The notes under the pieces are model-generated. The model made no database searches. It had not been told where the DNA came from and saw only the letters and a list, made by a program, of their open reading frames with translations. From Fimbriimonadaceae bacterium (GTDB lineage Bacteria > Armatimonadota > Fimbriimonadia > Fimbriimonadales > Fimbriimonadaceae), in assembly GCA_019454145.1 (NCBI GenBank), contig CP075366.1, positions 351,564-415,563 on the forward strand: a DNA stretch of 64,000 bases, in the 5' to 3' direction. Position numbers and translations under genes: made by a program. How positions within the stretch are numbered: the first letter of the stretch is position 1; each line of letters opens with the position of its first letter. Of the stretch, positions 16,896 to 25,355 are shown piece by piece.

Positions 16896-16968
16896 ATTAG
16901 AACGATATTGTGAGTGCGAACCACGGATTTCCCAAATTTGTCCTGGGTCTGATGGGGTGGCAGGTTGC

Positions 16969-16974
16969 TAGACT
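16969..16974 (+). promoter_or_regulatory. -10-like box for the EamA transporter
   Basis: TAGACT ends 5 bases before the GTG start at 16980, with no Shine-Dalgarno sequence between, as expected for a leaderless transcript. Confidence 0.5.
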
Positions 16975-16979
16975 AAGCA

Positions 16980-17903
16980 GTGACTACCCGGCCCAAGTGG
17001 CTCCCGCATCCAGCAATTATTTTTGTGGTGCTCGCCTGGGGATTTAACTTCATTATCATTAAATATTCACTCAGCGAATGGTCCGTTCAAGTGCTGATGG
17101 TTCTGCGCTACATCGCCATGATCCCGTTCATGTGGGGGTTTGCTAAGTTGGCAAAACAAACGTTCCAGGTTCCTCGGGAACTCCGTTGGCGGTTCTGGTG
17201 GGTTGGATTCTTGAGTACTGGCCTTTACATGGTTCTGTTTTTAGAAGGAATGCAGCGAGTCGGCGCGGCGCAAGGGGCGATCTGCTTGGCAACTGCGCCA
17301 TTATGGGTGAGTTTATTCGCTACTCTAAATGGGGAAGAACGTGCCCGCTGGCAACTGTATGTCGGCGGATTGATTTCGTACCTCGGGGTTGCGGCGGTTA
17401 TCTTGTTCGGAACCGGAGCAAAACACTGGACTCCGGAGGGCGTGATGCTGGTGCTGGCTTCTGCGATTGTTTGGGCGGTCAGCGTGGTGCTGATGAAGCC
17501 GATTCTAAAAGATCGCCCCGCGATGGGGGTTTATCTGGGAACGTATGCCGGGGCCGCGCTGATTTTGCTCCCTTACGGCGGTATGGCGGTGCTGAACTTT
17601 GATTACTCCCAAATCAGCTGGGTGGGCTGGTCGGGATTGGCTTATCTCACCATAGTCGCCGGGGCAGGTGCCTTCTGCGCTTACTACATCGCAGTTCGGG
17701 AAGTTGGCTCTTCTCAAGCTTCAAGGATCGGCTTTTTTGTGCCGATTGTTGCCGCTTTTACGGCTTGGGCGTTCAGGGGCGAATCGCTCAACGTATGGCA
17801 AAGTATCGGGATCGCGGTGGTGTTGCTTGGTGTGTGGTTAGCGCAGTCAAAAAAGGTTCAGCCCGAAGGCTTGGCAGAACAGTTGCCCGATGGGATAGGA
17901 TGA
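16980..17903 (+). CDS. EamA/DMT-superfamily transporter
   Basis: Integral membrane carrier of the drug/metabolite transporter superfamily; the substrate is unknown. About ten hydrophobic helices are visible in two EamA halves, with typical helix-end text such as AIIFVVLAWGFNFIIIKYSL at the start, VGAAQGAICLATAPLWVSL in the first half and GSSQASRIGFFVPIVAAFTA in the second. The 307-residue length is normal. The start is GTG. The oxidoreductase gene begins 4 bases after its stop, so co-transcription is likely, though that gene also has its own -10-like box. Confidence 0.9.
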   Translation: MTTRPKWLPHPAIIFVVLAWGFNFIIIKYSLSEWSVQVLMVLRYIAMIPFMWGFAKLAKQTFQVPRELRWRFWWVGFLSTGLYMVLFLEGMQRVGAAQGAICLATAPLWVSLFATLNGEERARWQLYVGGLISYLGVAAVILFGTGAKHWTPEGVMLVLASAIVWAVSVVLMKPILKDRPAMGVYLGTYAGAALILLPYGGMAVLNFDYSQISWVGWSGLAYLTIVAGAGAFCAYYIAVREVGSSQASRIGFFVPIVAAFTAWAFRGESLNVWQSIGIAVVLLGVWLAQSKKVQPEGLAEQLPDGIG

Positions 17904-17907
17904 AGAT

Positions 17908-18903
17908 ATGAAAGTAGGGATTATCGGCACTGGCGGAATGGGAAATGTGCATGCCCGCCACTACGCGAATATGGAGGGCGTGATGGTCTCGGCTTGGGAT
18001 CGCGATGCAGATAAGCTCGGCGCGTTTTGCAAGCACCACGGCGCAGAAAAAGCCGAAAGTTTTGAGCACCTGCTCGCTCATGCCGACTACATTGATATCT
18101 GCCTGCCGACCCCGCTTCACCTTGAATTTGTTATTCAGTCGTTGGAGTACGGCTTACCCACATTAGTCGAAAAGCCAATGGCCCGCAGGCTCAGCGAATG
18201 CCAAAAAATGATTGACGCCGCTGAGCGCACAGGTGCTCAACTCGGAGTTGGTCATGTGGTGAGGTTTTTTCCAGAATTTGAGCTAGTCCACAATCTTGTT
18301 CAACAGGGCAAAGTAGGAACCGCCGCCGGTGTTCGAATGCGTCGAGGTGGCCGCGCTCCTATGGGCAGTGAAGGCTGGTTCCGCGACGCAGAGCAATCGG
18401 GCGGCGTGATTTTAGATTTGGCCATCCACGACTTCGACTGGCTCCGCTGGACGTTCGGTGAATGCACTCAGGTTTACGCAAAATCCGTTCGGCTCGGAAA
18501 CACTGTGGAAGGAGCAAAATTTGAAGGCGATTACGCGCTCACAACGCTTACTTTTGAATGTGGCGTGATCGCCCATGTGGAAACCACCTGGATGGATCCC
18601 AGCGGATTTCGAGCGGTATTGGAAGTATCTGGTTCAGAAGGCGTGATTGAGTTTGATTCGCGCCACGCGCCAGCGGTCAGAACGCACATGGATTCTGGTT
18701 CTACGGCGGGAAGTTTTATGGATAACCAGGGAGACCCATATTACAAGCACCTTTCTCAAGTCGTGGAAGCGGTGCGGACGGGTGAGCCGATGCCGATCAG
18801 CGGGGCAGACGGAATGGCGGCTGTAGCCATTGCAGAAGCCGCGATTCAGAGTGCAGTCGAAGGCCGCGCAGTAGATCCTCGCAATCTCTTGGTTTTAAAC
18901 TAA
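17908..18903 (+). CDS. Gfo/Idh/MocA family oxidoreductase (first)
   Basis: NAD(P)-dependent dehydrogenase of sugars or related polyols. The N-terminal Rossmann fold begins MKVGIIGTGGMGNVHARHY (GxGxxG). The conserved EKP motif is in PTLVEKPMARRL, and the catalytic-region D-x-x-x-H is in GVILDLAIHDFDWLRW. The 331-residue length is usual. A TAGGAT box 6 nt before the ATG (17896-17901) suggests an additional leaderless transcript. The substrate is not predictable. It follows the EamA transporter, which might import the substrate; that is a guess from adjacency. Confidence 0.9.
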   Translation: MKVGIIGTGGMGNVHARHYANMEGVMVSAWDRDADKLGAFCKHHGAEKAESFEHLLAHADYIDICLPTPLHLEFVIQSLEYGLPTLVEKPMARRLSECQKMIDAAERTGAQLGVGHVVRFFPEFELVHNLVQQGKVGTAAGVRMRRGGRAPMGSEGWFRDAEQSGGVILDLAIHDFDWLRWTFGECTQVYAKSVRLGNTVEGAKFEGDYALTTLTFECGVIAHVETTWMDPSGFRAVLEVSGSEGVIEFDSRHAPAVRTHMDSGSTAGSFMDNQGDPYYKHLSQVVEAVRTGEPMPISGADGMAAVAIAEAAIQSAVEGRAVDPRNLLVLN

Positions 18904-18905
18904 AT

Positions 18906-18936
18906 TGTGGGATCAACCAATACGGTCGATCCCACA
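18906..18936. terminator. Hairpin between convergent genes
   Basis: TGTGGGATC pairs with GATCCCACA across a 13-base loop, in the 54-base gap between two convergent genes. It lacks a strong T-run, so it may act as a weak bidirectional terminator. Confidence 0.5.
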
Positions 18937-18957
18937 TGTCTTAAATTATCGATTCTG

Positions 18958-19755
18958 CTACGGAAGCACAGCAATATCGTTGAGTGCAACCCCCAGGTTG
19001 ACTTGCGAGATCAACTCACCTGTCACTGTATTTACTCGGTAGACTTCAGTTCCTGAATTCAATGCGTATACGAATTCAGTATTTCCTGAGACGTCAAGAC
19101 CCATTGATCCACCAATCGAGGCGGTTGAGGCTACGGTTGAAGCAGCACCATTATTGGGTGAAGGGAAGTTAACTAATGTGTCTTGATCTGCATCTAAGCC
19201 ATAAAGCACGGTTGTGCTTGCGCTAGCCGTGTTGTTGGTGTAGGCAATTCCTCCTATAGATATGGAATTGCCTTCATTAGTATCGCCAATAGCATAGAAG
19301 AGGTTCGTATCTGTCCCGGCTATAAGACCAGTGTCAGGATTTAGACGTACATTTTCACCGGTGGACGTTACAACCCGGAGACGATCAACGGTTGGATTGA
19401 AGTCAATATCAGCAACCGAGCCAGTCATAACTAGCTGTACGCCGACTTGTGTAGCCACCCCTGTGTCTGTATCGATTGTATATAGACGGTATTCGTTAGT
19501 GAATGCATATAGCACACCGTCTGCTGGTCGGACATCAATTGCTTCAATGGTCTCGCCCGTTTGAAGGCCCGTTACCGGCAGAGCTGATCCTAGGCTCCAG
19601 CTATCTGTTGGCAAAAGGTGTAACGAGGTGCCAGCGTCGTTTACAGCAATGAGAACTTCATTAGTTCCGTCATCGCTGCTGGATCCGCCGCAGCCAGAAA
19701 TGAAAGCGCTGACCGCGAGGGCGGAAATAAGAAAGAGGCTTGTGAATTTTCTCAT
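18958..19755 (-). CDS. DUF4394 lipoprotein
   Basis: Surface lipoprotein with a signal ending ISGCGG (lipobox Cys about residue 22) and a DUF4394 domain. That family shows the sequence of phrases seen here: LYAFTNEYRLYTIDTDTG, GSVADIDFNPTVDRLRVV, NVRLNPDTG and GIAYTNN, ending in repeated beta-propeller-like strands. The family function is unknown. A CATACT box lies 6 nt before the ATG (19762-19767). It stands alone between a Gfo/Idh gene and a globin. Confidence 0.82.
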   Translation of the reverse strand: MRKFTSLFLISALAVSAFISGCGGSSSDDGTNEVLIAVNDAGTSLHLLPTDSWSLGSALPVTGLQTGETIEAIDVRPADGVLYAFTNEYRLYTIDTDTGVATQVGVQLVMTGSVADIDFNPTVDRLRVVTSTGENVRLNPDTGLIAGTDTNLFYAIGDTNEGNSISIGGIAYTNNTASASTTVLYGLDADQDTLVNFPSPNNGAASTVASTASIGGSMGLDVSGNTEFVYALNSGTEVYRVNTVTGELISQVNLGVALNDIAVLP

Positions 19756-19894
19756 TTTATTAGTATGAGGAGCGCCTTGATGAAGGAGTTATAAAGATAC
19801 GGGCAAATAAGAATAAGAATTTGTTGCTGTGTTATACGCAATTCATGAGCACCTTGAAAAAATAGAGCTTACAATTAGTATTAAGAGAAACTCC

Positions 19895-20305
19895 GTGATA
19901 TTTCCCCCATTCACGCCTGTCCAAATAGAACGATTACGGTTTTCGTACTTTGTGCTGATCCCAAATTCGATTGAATTCGCCGAAAAGTTTTACGCTCGGT
20001 TATTTGCCGACCATCCAGAAGCTAGAGGCTTGTTCGGTGAAGATATGAAGGCGCAGCATCAAAAACTGATGGATATGTTTACTGTACTGATTGAATCTCT
20101 TGATCAAGAACACCTTGTTGTGAATAATCTCGAAGCACTTAGACATCGGCATGTGAAATATGGAGCGTTGCCCGAGCATTATGATTGGGTGGAAGATTCA
20201 CTGCTCGCGACTCTCAAGGACTACCTCCCACATTGGGAATCAGACGATTTGGTTGACCTTTGGAAACAGCTGCTAAGCCGTATTTCAGAAGTCATGAAAG
20301 CGTAA
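19895..20305 (+). CDS. Single-domain bacterial globin
   Basis: Heme protein of the Vitreoscilla-hemoglobin-like type. The text runs in globin order: IEFAEKFYARLFADHPEARGLF (helix B-C with the conserved FY and the CD Phe), then the F-helix RHRHVKYGALPEHYDWV, in which one His is the likely proximal heme ligand, and finally a helix ending WKQLLSRISEVM. The GTG at 19895 starts right before the conserved part and gives 137 residues, the usual globin length. A GTG at 19829 would add 22 residues without family support. It likely binds oxygen or detoxifies NO; no reductase domain is attached. Confidence 0.85.
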   Translation: MIFPPFTPVQIERLRFSYFVLIPNSIEFAEKFYARLFADHPEARGLFGEDMKAQHQKLMDMFTVLIESLDQEHLVVNNLEALRHRHVKYGALPEHYDWVEDSLLATLKDYLPHWESDDLVDLWKQLLSRISEVMKA

Positions 20306-20312
20306 GTGATTT

Positions 20313-20978
20313 CTATTTTTGGCGGCTAGCGAGTTCTCGAATCGCGATTGGTGCAAACGGTGAGACACACCCCTTAGAAGTCGGATAGTCGCGGCAATAG
20401 CCATGCTTCTCTCCAATCGCAATAGCCCGCTCTCTATGCTCTGGAAATTGGATTCCAATATCAATCAGGCTGAAATTCATCGCCCACTGCTCGGCATACG
20501 GTTTCGTGCTCAATTCTCGATCGATACGATCCAGCAACCCTGGAATGTCCAGTCCTTCTGGGCTTTTGTTGATACGTTCGGTGGTGAGGCTCCAACCAGC
20601 CCGCGAGAGCATAGGATGATCGGACTGCATCCATCTTTGGCGGAGTGCTTCCTTTTCCGGATGTGCTTTGATCACGTAAGAAGAGAGCCAATCGGCGATA
20701 TGGGCAAAATCATTGGATTTCACCATCTCTTCAAGTTCGTCTGCAGTGAGTTGTTTTGGTTTTATGATTAGCAGGGCAAGGAATCGTGCATCCACATTTC
20801 CGGTTTCCCACAAGTGCATCGCCAGGTCATGATCAACTTTGATCTCTTTGGCAATGGTGCGGATATCGCCCATTTTGACGCCAAACTGGTTGTCTCCGGC
20901 TCCATTTTTTATGTTCATCGCCCGCATTTTTTCGTTGCCAAGGGCTTCGAGCCGCGACATTGCTTCAGTCAGAGTCAT
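20313..20978 (-). CDS. AlkD-like DNA alkylation repair protein
   Basis: HEAT-like repeat protein of the DNA alkylation repair family, related to AlkD glycosylases that remove bulky alkylated bases. Supporting text: GVKMGDIRTIAKEIK near the N-terminus, LWETGNVDARFLALLIIKPKQL, FAHIADWLSSYVIKAHPE, and the late WAMNFSLIDIGIQFPEHRERAIAIGEKHG. The C-terminal CRDYPTSKGCVSPFAP segment carries two cysteines. A TAAAAT box lies 7 nt before the ATG (20986-20991). It is convergent with the globin gene. Confidence 0.85.
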   Translation of the reverse strand: MTLTEAMSRLEALGNEKMRAMNIKNGAGDNQFGVKMGDIRTIAKEIKVDHDLAMHLWETGNVDARFLALLIIKPKQLTADELEEMVKSNDFAHIADWLSSYVIKAHPEKEALRQRWMQSDHPMLSRAGWSLTTERINKSPEGLDIPGLLDRIDRELSTKPYAEQWAMNFSLIDIGIQFPEHRERAIAIGEKHGYCRDYPTSKGCVSPFAPIAIRELASRQK

Positions 20979-21086
20979 ACGTTCGATTTTATCCTCGGTG
21001 TAAACGAGGTGCTAGCTATTGCATTAATTAAATCACTTCTTATTTCTTAGTTGCAGTGTGTGAGCTTAGTGTAGAATCTCCGCATC

Positions 21087-22091
21087 ATGCGTTCATGGTG
21101 GTTCTTCGCTTCATTTTTTTTCTTGCTTTTAATAGCTGGCTGTGGCGGCGGTGGCTCAGAAGGCGCACAAGTCGCCGATGCTTCTATTGAAGAGATTGGC
21201 GGCAATACCCTCTATGGCGTTTCTTACGATGGATCGGTGCTTGTAGGGGCGAACGGCATTAGCAGTTTCATTTGGACGGAGTTGTCTGGACTGTCGCTTA
21301 TTTTAGGCAGCGATGAAGGAGGAACAGACATTTCAGATGACGGACAGACTATGTGTGGCTACTCACCGTCCCAAGGAGCTTTTCGGTGGACCTCGGGAGT
21401 GGGAACAACGTTTTTAGGGAATGTTATGGGATACGATGTCTCGGAAGCTTACGGAATTTCTGGAGATGGGACAATTGTTGCTGGTCAATTAAAGAATATA
21501 GATGACGGAATAACAAGAGCTTTTCAGTGGATTGCAGGCAGCGGCGTTGTTACATTAGGCACCCTACCAGGCGGAGGAAATGTATATGCACGCGGCATTT
21601 CATCGGACGGCAATGTAATCGTTGGCTTTGCGATGCATTCGGATGATCATTTTAGGGCCTTTCGATGGACATCTGGAGGTGGGATGCTGAATCTGGGGCT
21701 GCTAAGTGGTGATGAGAGTTCATTTGCTACGGCCGCATCAGCAGATGGGTCAGTCGTAGTTGGGTATTCCCGTGATCCAGACTCTACTAAATATCGTGCT
21801 TTTCGCTGGACAAATTCAGGAGGAATGCAACAAATCGGCTCGGGCGTATGGAGTATGGAGGCACTTGATGTGTCCGACGATGGCAATACGGTAATTGGAA
21901 TAGAATGGATTGGCGATTCAATCGGTGCCAATCGCAGTTGGGTTTGGACGGCAAGCAACGGTCTTAAGTATCTGCCCGTTTTAGCGGGGGATACCTTTGC
22001 ACGCAAAGTTTCTGGAAACGGTCGTGTGATCGTGGGAGAAGCGGAAAACGCGAGTGGCAACTTTGTAGGTGTCCGTTGGATTTTGAACTAA
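21087..22091 (+). CDS. HAF-repeat lipoprotein
   Basis: Exported lipoprotein with a signal ending LLIAGCGGGG. The mature part consists of HAF-family extracellular repeats, each combining an AFRWTSGGGMLNLG-type strand with an SADGSVVVGYS-type turn, about six copies. The repeats probably form a beta-propeller. The family function is unknown. A TAGAATC box lies 9 nt before the ATG. It is followed by tRNA-Val on the opposite strand after about 90 bases. Confidence 0.82.
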   Translation: MRSWWFFASFFFLLLIAGCGGGGSEGAQVADASIEEIGGNTLYGVSYDGSVLVGANGISSFIWTELSGLSLILGSDEGGTDISDDGQTMCGYSPSQGAFRWTSGVGTTFLGNVMGYDVSEAYGISGDGTIVAGQLKNIDDGITRAFQWIAGSGVVTLGTLPGGGNVYARGISSDGNVIVGFAMHSDDHFRAFRWTSGGGMLNLGLLSGDESSFATAASADGSVVVGYSRDPDSTKYRAFRWTNSGGMQQIGSGVWSMEALDVSDDGNTVIGIEWIGDSIGANRSWVWTASNGLKYLPVLAGDTFARKVSGNGRVIVGEAENASGNFVGVRWILN

Positions 22092-22181
22092 CGCGAACAG
22101 TTTCTCAAATACAACATTCTGTTATATGCTCCATGAAAGACTGGTACGGCTGACAATCGAATAAATTAGAATAAAAAATAG

Positions 22182-22257
22182 TGGTGGGCGCTGAGGGACT
22201 CGAACCCCCGACATCCTCGGTGTAAACGAGGCGCTCTACCAACTGAGCTAAGCGCCC
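22182..22257 (-). tRNA. tRNA-Val (anticodon TAC)
   Basis: The minus strand reads a complete cloverleaf. The acceptor GGGCGCT pairs with AGCGCCC, the D-arm is GCTC...GAGC, the anticodon stem CCTCG/CGAGG closes the loop TTTACAC with anticodon TAC, and the T-arm is GGGGGTTCGAGTCCCTC-like. The CCA end is encoded (22182-22184 as TGG on the plus strand). Length is 76 bases including CCA. Confidence 0.97.
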
Positions 22258-22328
22258 GGGAGTGGAGAACACTATACCCGGCAGTGTAATTGTTTCGCTT
22301 GTGACCCGGCCCAATCATGCTGATAGCA

Positions 22329-22871
22329 CTAACCTCCAAAATCGGCAAGCGATGGGATCAAGCACCCATGCGATTTTGTGCGCGAAGGATTCGGCTTTTT
22401 GCCGGCCAGAACCGCGCTGACCGCATCATCCAAATTGTTCTCGGTGACTTTGGTTCGCCGAACTCCCAAATCAGAATAAGCGTTGTTGATCCTGCCTCGA
22501 TACTGAACCTCACCACGCGAATTCAGGACAAATGCTTCCGGCGTCACTTTTGCACCGAGAAATTTGACCAACGTGTGTTTAGTGTCAATCGCCTGGCTAT
22601 ACGAAAATCCGAAATCCACCTTGTGCTTTTTAATGGTCGCAACGGAAACTCTTGGATCTATATAAACCCCCACAAATCCAACGCCCTTAGATTTATATTT
22701 TTCGTAAATCTTTTTGAGTGCAGGCTGCGAATCGTTGGCGATAGGGCAGTCGTGGCTCATAAACACGACCACCGTTGCCTTCCGCCCGGTGAGTGCGTAT
22801 GATTCGCCGTCGACCAGTTTGATAGTTGGTGGCGGCGCAAGCAGAACCAGGGCTAGAGAAGCGGCGATCAC
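22329..22871 (-). CDS. Exported redoxin-family protein
   Basis: Thioredoxin-fold protein of the AhpC/TSA-redoxin group with an N-terminal hydrophobic leader. The active-site region is VVVFMSHDCPIAND, with a single reactive-type Cys where thioredoxins have CxxC. KVTPEAFVLNSRGEVQYRGRIN (cis-Pro and beta-hairpin) and a late GCLIP motif follow, as in planctomycete-type exported redoxins. A peroxidase or reductase role is plausible but not shown. The GTG start gives the leader. It lies just past tRNA-Val. Confidence 0.8.
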   Translation of the reverse strand: MIAASLALVLLAPPPTIKLVDGESYALTGRKATVVVFMSHDCPIANDSQPALKKIYEKYKSKGVGFVGVYIDPRVSVATIKKHKVDFGFSYSQAIDTKHTLVKFLGAKVTPEAFVLNSRGEVQYRGRINNAYSDLGVRRTKVTENNLDDAVSAVLAGKKPNPSRTKSHGCLIPSLADFGG

Positions 22872-22907
22872 TGTTTGAACAGACGAATTGAACCCACTGA
22901 GGGTTTG

Positions 22908-23351
22908 CTAATCAGCCGGGAAGGCCCACGTTCGGAAGTTGCCCAGAATCATGTTCCAGCCCGCTCTGTATTGTTCACTGTTTTCTTCATGTTCTGCGGC
23001 GTAGGTGTGGGTGAGCGTTAGTTCGCATCCATAATCGGTTGGCTTGATATCAATTTCCAGTGTGTCCATTTCATCGGAATACTTCGGAACTTGAAGCGTG
23101 AACACGATACGGTGGGGCGGGTCGAGTTCTAAAAATGTACCGACATGGGCAACGTCTTCGCCATTGCGGCGGTCAGTCATGGTGAATTTTCCGCCAACTG
23201 AGGCATCAATCTCGCAGACCACCATCTCACCAGCTTCGGTAGCGAAGAACCATTTATGGGCGTATTTTGGATTCAGAAAGGCGTCATAGACCGCTTGAGG
23301 TGGGTGGTCGTATTGATGCGTGACTTGCAGGGTTGTGGTGGGTTTATCCAT
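22908..23351 (-). CDS. SRPBCC (AHSA1-like) domain protein
   Basis: Small-ligand-binding START-like protein of the activator-of-Hsp90-ATPase homologue family. Text: PPQAVYDAFLNPKYAHKWFF, GGKFTMTDRRNGEDVAHVGTFLE, PPHRIVFTLQVP and a final helix GWNMILGNFRTWAF. At 147 residues it is a single complete domain. It overlaps the preceding fusion gene by 8 bases, which indicates coupling. Its domain is a paralogue of the C-terminal half of that gene (VHDAFLNPKEA, GGRYTITTRTGDK, RIVFTLEIP). The ligand is unknown. Confidence 0.85.
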   Translation of the reverse strand: MDKPTTTLQVTHQYDHPPQAVYDAFLNPKYAHKWFFATEAGEMVVCEIDASVGGKFTMTDRRNGEDVAHVGTFLELDPPHRIVFTLQVPKYSDEMDTLEIDIKPTDYGCELTLTHTYAAEHEENSEQYRAGWNMILGNFRTWAFPAD

Positions 23352-24342
23352 TATTCTTTGTTTCTTCGTCGAGGATTTTTTCTAATTCGAGCAACATTCG
23401 ATCCCAGTCAATTGCAATCCGAGGTTCTTCACCATCAAATTCATTTCCGCTTACATGAGTCAGAGCCAATTCGCACCCGCTTTCACTGGACACAATATCA
23501 ATTTCTATTTTGTCGATCTCTTTAGTGTGCTGAGGAATCTCTAAAGTGAAAACAATTCTTGTCGGTTGATCAATCTCCAAAAACTCCCCAGTATGGCGTA
23601 GATACTTGTCCCCTGTACGAGTAGTAATAGTGTATCTTCCTCCTATTCGGGCCTCTATTTCGCAAAGGGAAGTAATACTGTTTTCGGTTGCGAATAACCA
23701 CCTGCATGCTTCTTTCGGATTCAAAAAAGCATCGTGTACGGGCGATGGTGACGTAACAAATCGACGTGCAGTCTTATAGATAGAGGCAGTAATCGCCTTG
23801 CGTTCCAAATAAGATGGCAGGTCGAACAGGCTACGTCCAAATTCAAATTTAAAAGGGCCATTATCCGGACGTTTTGTTAAGAAATTGTAAGTTGAGTCAG
23901 ATTCGTGCTCTAATTCCTTCATAAACCAATTCTGATCCGGATTTAGCATATCTATTTCCACCAACCGCATCCCATTCAGTACACAAGAAATGCCTATTAT
24001 CGCAGTTTGATTATTAGTTACTGCTGCATCGTACAAAGCTACTTCGCGAAAGTAATCTCCTAAGAATAACGCATCCATCGCAAGATGACCTTTACAAACG
24101 TAGCTCAAGCAGGCGATAGCGTAATATAGGCGGAAGTCAGGCTCAAATTCACTTAAGGAATATTCTTCATCGAATGTCCCGCCAAAATCTTCTCGATCCC
24201 AAGATCCATAATACAGTGTGTCCAAATAGTATGCAGGAGGATAAGGGATTTCTTCCGGTATTGGCCGTTGGGGCTCATGCAATTGTTTTAGTATATTGAA
24301 CCCACATTCGATAAAGATATTTGCTTTTCTAATGTCTCCCAT
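23344..24342 (-). CDS. Fusion of an unknown N-terminal domain with an SRPBCC domain
   Basis: Two parts. Residues 1-200 are an unknown, mainly helical domain, Tyr- and Asp-rich (YPPAYYLDTLYYGSWDREDFGG, then KGHLAMDALFLGDYFREVALYDAA), with no signal peptide. The SRPBCC domain (about 205-325) begins near VHDAFLNPKEACRWLFATEN and is a paralogue of the next gene. The gene is AT-richer than its neighbours. It overlaps the downstream SRPBCC gene by 8 bases. The N-terminal domain could be a sensor or an immunity-type domain, but nothing in the sequence decides this. Confidence 0.7.
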   Translation of the reverse strand: MGDIRKANIFIECGFNILKQLHEPQRPIPEEIPYPPAYYLDTLYYGSWDREDFGGTFDEEYSLSEFEPDFRLYYAIACLSYVCKGHLAMDALFLGDYFREVALYDAAVTNNQTAIIGISCVLNGMRLVEIDMLNPDQNWFMKELEHESDSTYNFLTKRPDNGPFKFEFGRSLFDLPSYLERKAITASIYKTARRFVTSPSPVHDAFLNPKEACRWLFATENSITSLCEIEARIGGRYTITTRTGDKYLRHTGEFLEIDQPTRIVFTLEIPQHTKEIDKIEIDIVSSESGCELALTHVSGNEFDGEEPRIAIDWDRMLLELEKILDEETKNNG

Positions 24343-24351
24343 GTCGACTCT

Positions 24352-24714
24352 CTACTTCTTTGTCCACAAATAAATCGCGATTCCAACTAAGAATACGCTG
24401 AACACTTTCCGCATCGTAACCGGATCGAGTGAAGACGCGATATTCGCTCCCGCCAAAGCCCCCGCCAACAACCCAAGCGCGATCGGGATCGCCGAGCCGA
24501 AATCCACGTTTTTATCCTGATAGTATTTCCATGCCCCCAGCGCGCCAACCGGAAGCAAGAGCGCAGCCAGTGAAGTGCCCTGCGCTTTGTGCTGCGTGAA
24601 CCCCAAAAACAGAATCAAGGCTGGAACAATCACGATTCCGCCTCCGATTCCAAAGAGTCCGGAGAGCACTCCTGCAGCAACTCCCACAACTAAGCTGATC
24701 AACACTGTGGCCAT
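24352..24714 (-). CDS. TSUP (TauE/SafE) permease, half-length
   Basis: Membrane protein of the sulfite-exporter TauE/SafE family, whose members move sulfite, sulfonates or other organic anions. It shows the family hallmark GVLSGLFGIGGGIVIVPALIL and QHKAQGTSLAALLLPVGALGAW, and then ends with four helices at about 120 residues. Usual members are 240-270 residues made of two such halves. Half-size versions probably act as dimers. The ATG at 24714 has TACGCT 6 nt upstream. The SRPBCC fusion gene begins 9 bases after the stop. Confidence 0.85.
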   Translation of the reverse strand: MATVLISLVVGVAAGVLSGLFGIGGGIVIVPALILFLGFTQHKAQGTSLAALLLPVGALGAWKYYQDKNVDFGSAIPIALGLLAGALAGANIASSLDPVTMRKVFSVFLVGIAIYLWTKK

Positions 24715-24776
24715 GCGCAAAGCGTACCAGCCCACCAATTGAAACCAGCTTGCACGTTGGCAGGTAGATTACAACT

Positions 24777-25292
24777 GTGAAGAGTTTGCGGGTTGGTTCG
24801 CTAGAAGCGAAGTTTGGGCGGATCGAACTGGAATTTGGTTTGATGGTGGAGAGTTTTGAGGTGTATGGTGGGGAAGCCGCCGCCGACCTCAACCCGTTTG
24901 CGCTTTATCTCAAACAGCCAGGGACGGCGAAAGCGGTGGTTACCGAGCAGGCGATTGCGAACCTTCTCACCAAACAAGCCCCGGGCGGACTCAAAGATTT
25001 CCAAGTTTCCATCAGCGGCGGGCTGATTTACGTAGAAGCCAAGGCACAAATCGTAGTCACTATTCCCGTGAAGGCGGTCTGCACTCTGGAAATCGAAGAT
25101 GGCAAGCGGCTTATGGTTCGGCTAAAGCAAGTGGATGTAATGGGTGGCGGAGCCAAGAATCTGGTGGAAGGCCAGCTGGCAAAGATCAATCCAATTTTTG
25201 ATGCGGGTGACCTGCCGATAGATGTCCGTTTAGAGACAGTCGAAGCGGACGCGGGGTTGGTTGTTCTGCACGGGATAGTAGTTGGGGTTTAG
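24777..25292 (+). CDS. DUF2993 (LmeA-like) protein
   Basis: Lipid-interacting beta-rich protein of the DUF2993/LmeA family, which in mycobacteria supports lipomannan elongation. Seen here: an N-terminal amphipathic strand pattern, VTEQAIANLLTKQ, SISGGLIYVEAKAQI, and a late NPIFDAGDLPIDVRLETVE. There is no signal peptide, so it is cytosolic or membrane-associated. The GTG start has TAGATT (24765-24770) 6 nt upstream and no Shine-Dalgarno. It is divergent from the TSUP gene by 62 bases, and both have leaderless-type boxes in that gap. Confidence 0.7.
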   Translation: MKSLRVGSLEAKFGRIELEFGLMVESFEVYGGEAAADLNPFALYLKQPGTAKAVVTEQAIANLLTKQAPGGLKDFQVSISGGLIYVEAKAQIVVTIPVKAVCTLEIEDGKRLMVRLKQVDVMGGGAKNLVEGQLAKINPIFDAGDLPIDVRLETVEADAGLVVLHGIVVGV

Positions 25293-25355
25293 CTAGCCAA
25301 TCTTCACGAAAGTTTCAAGGTTTGTGATGCTAATACCTACATCATAATTTTTTAT

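Noticed and set aside
22105-22348. Small minus-strand ORFs across tRNA-Val
   Set aside because: They read through a complete tRNA gene with encoded CCA; coding is not credible.
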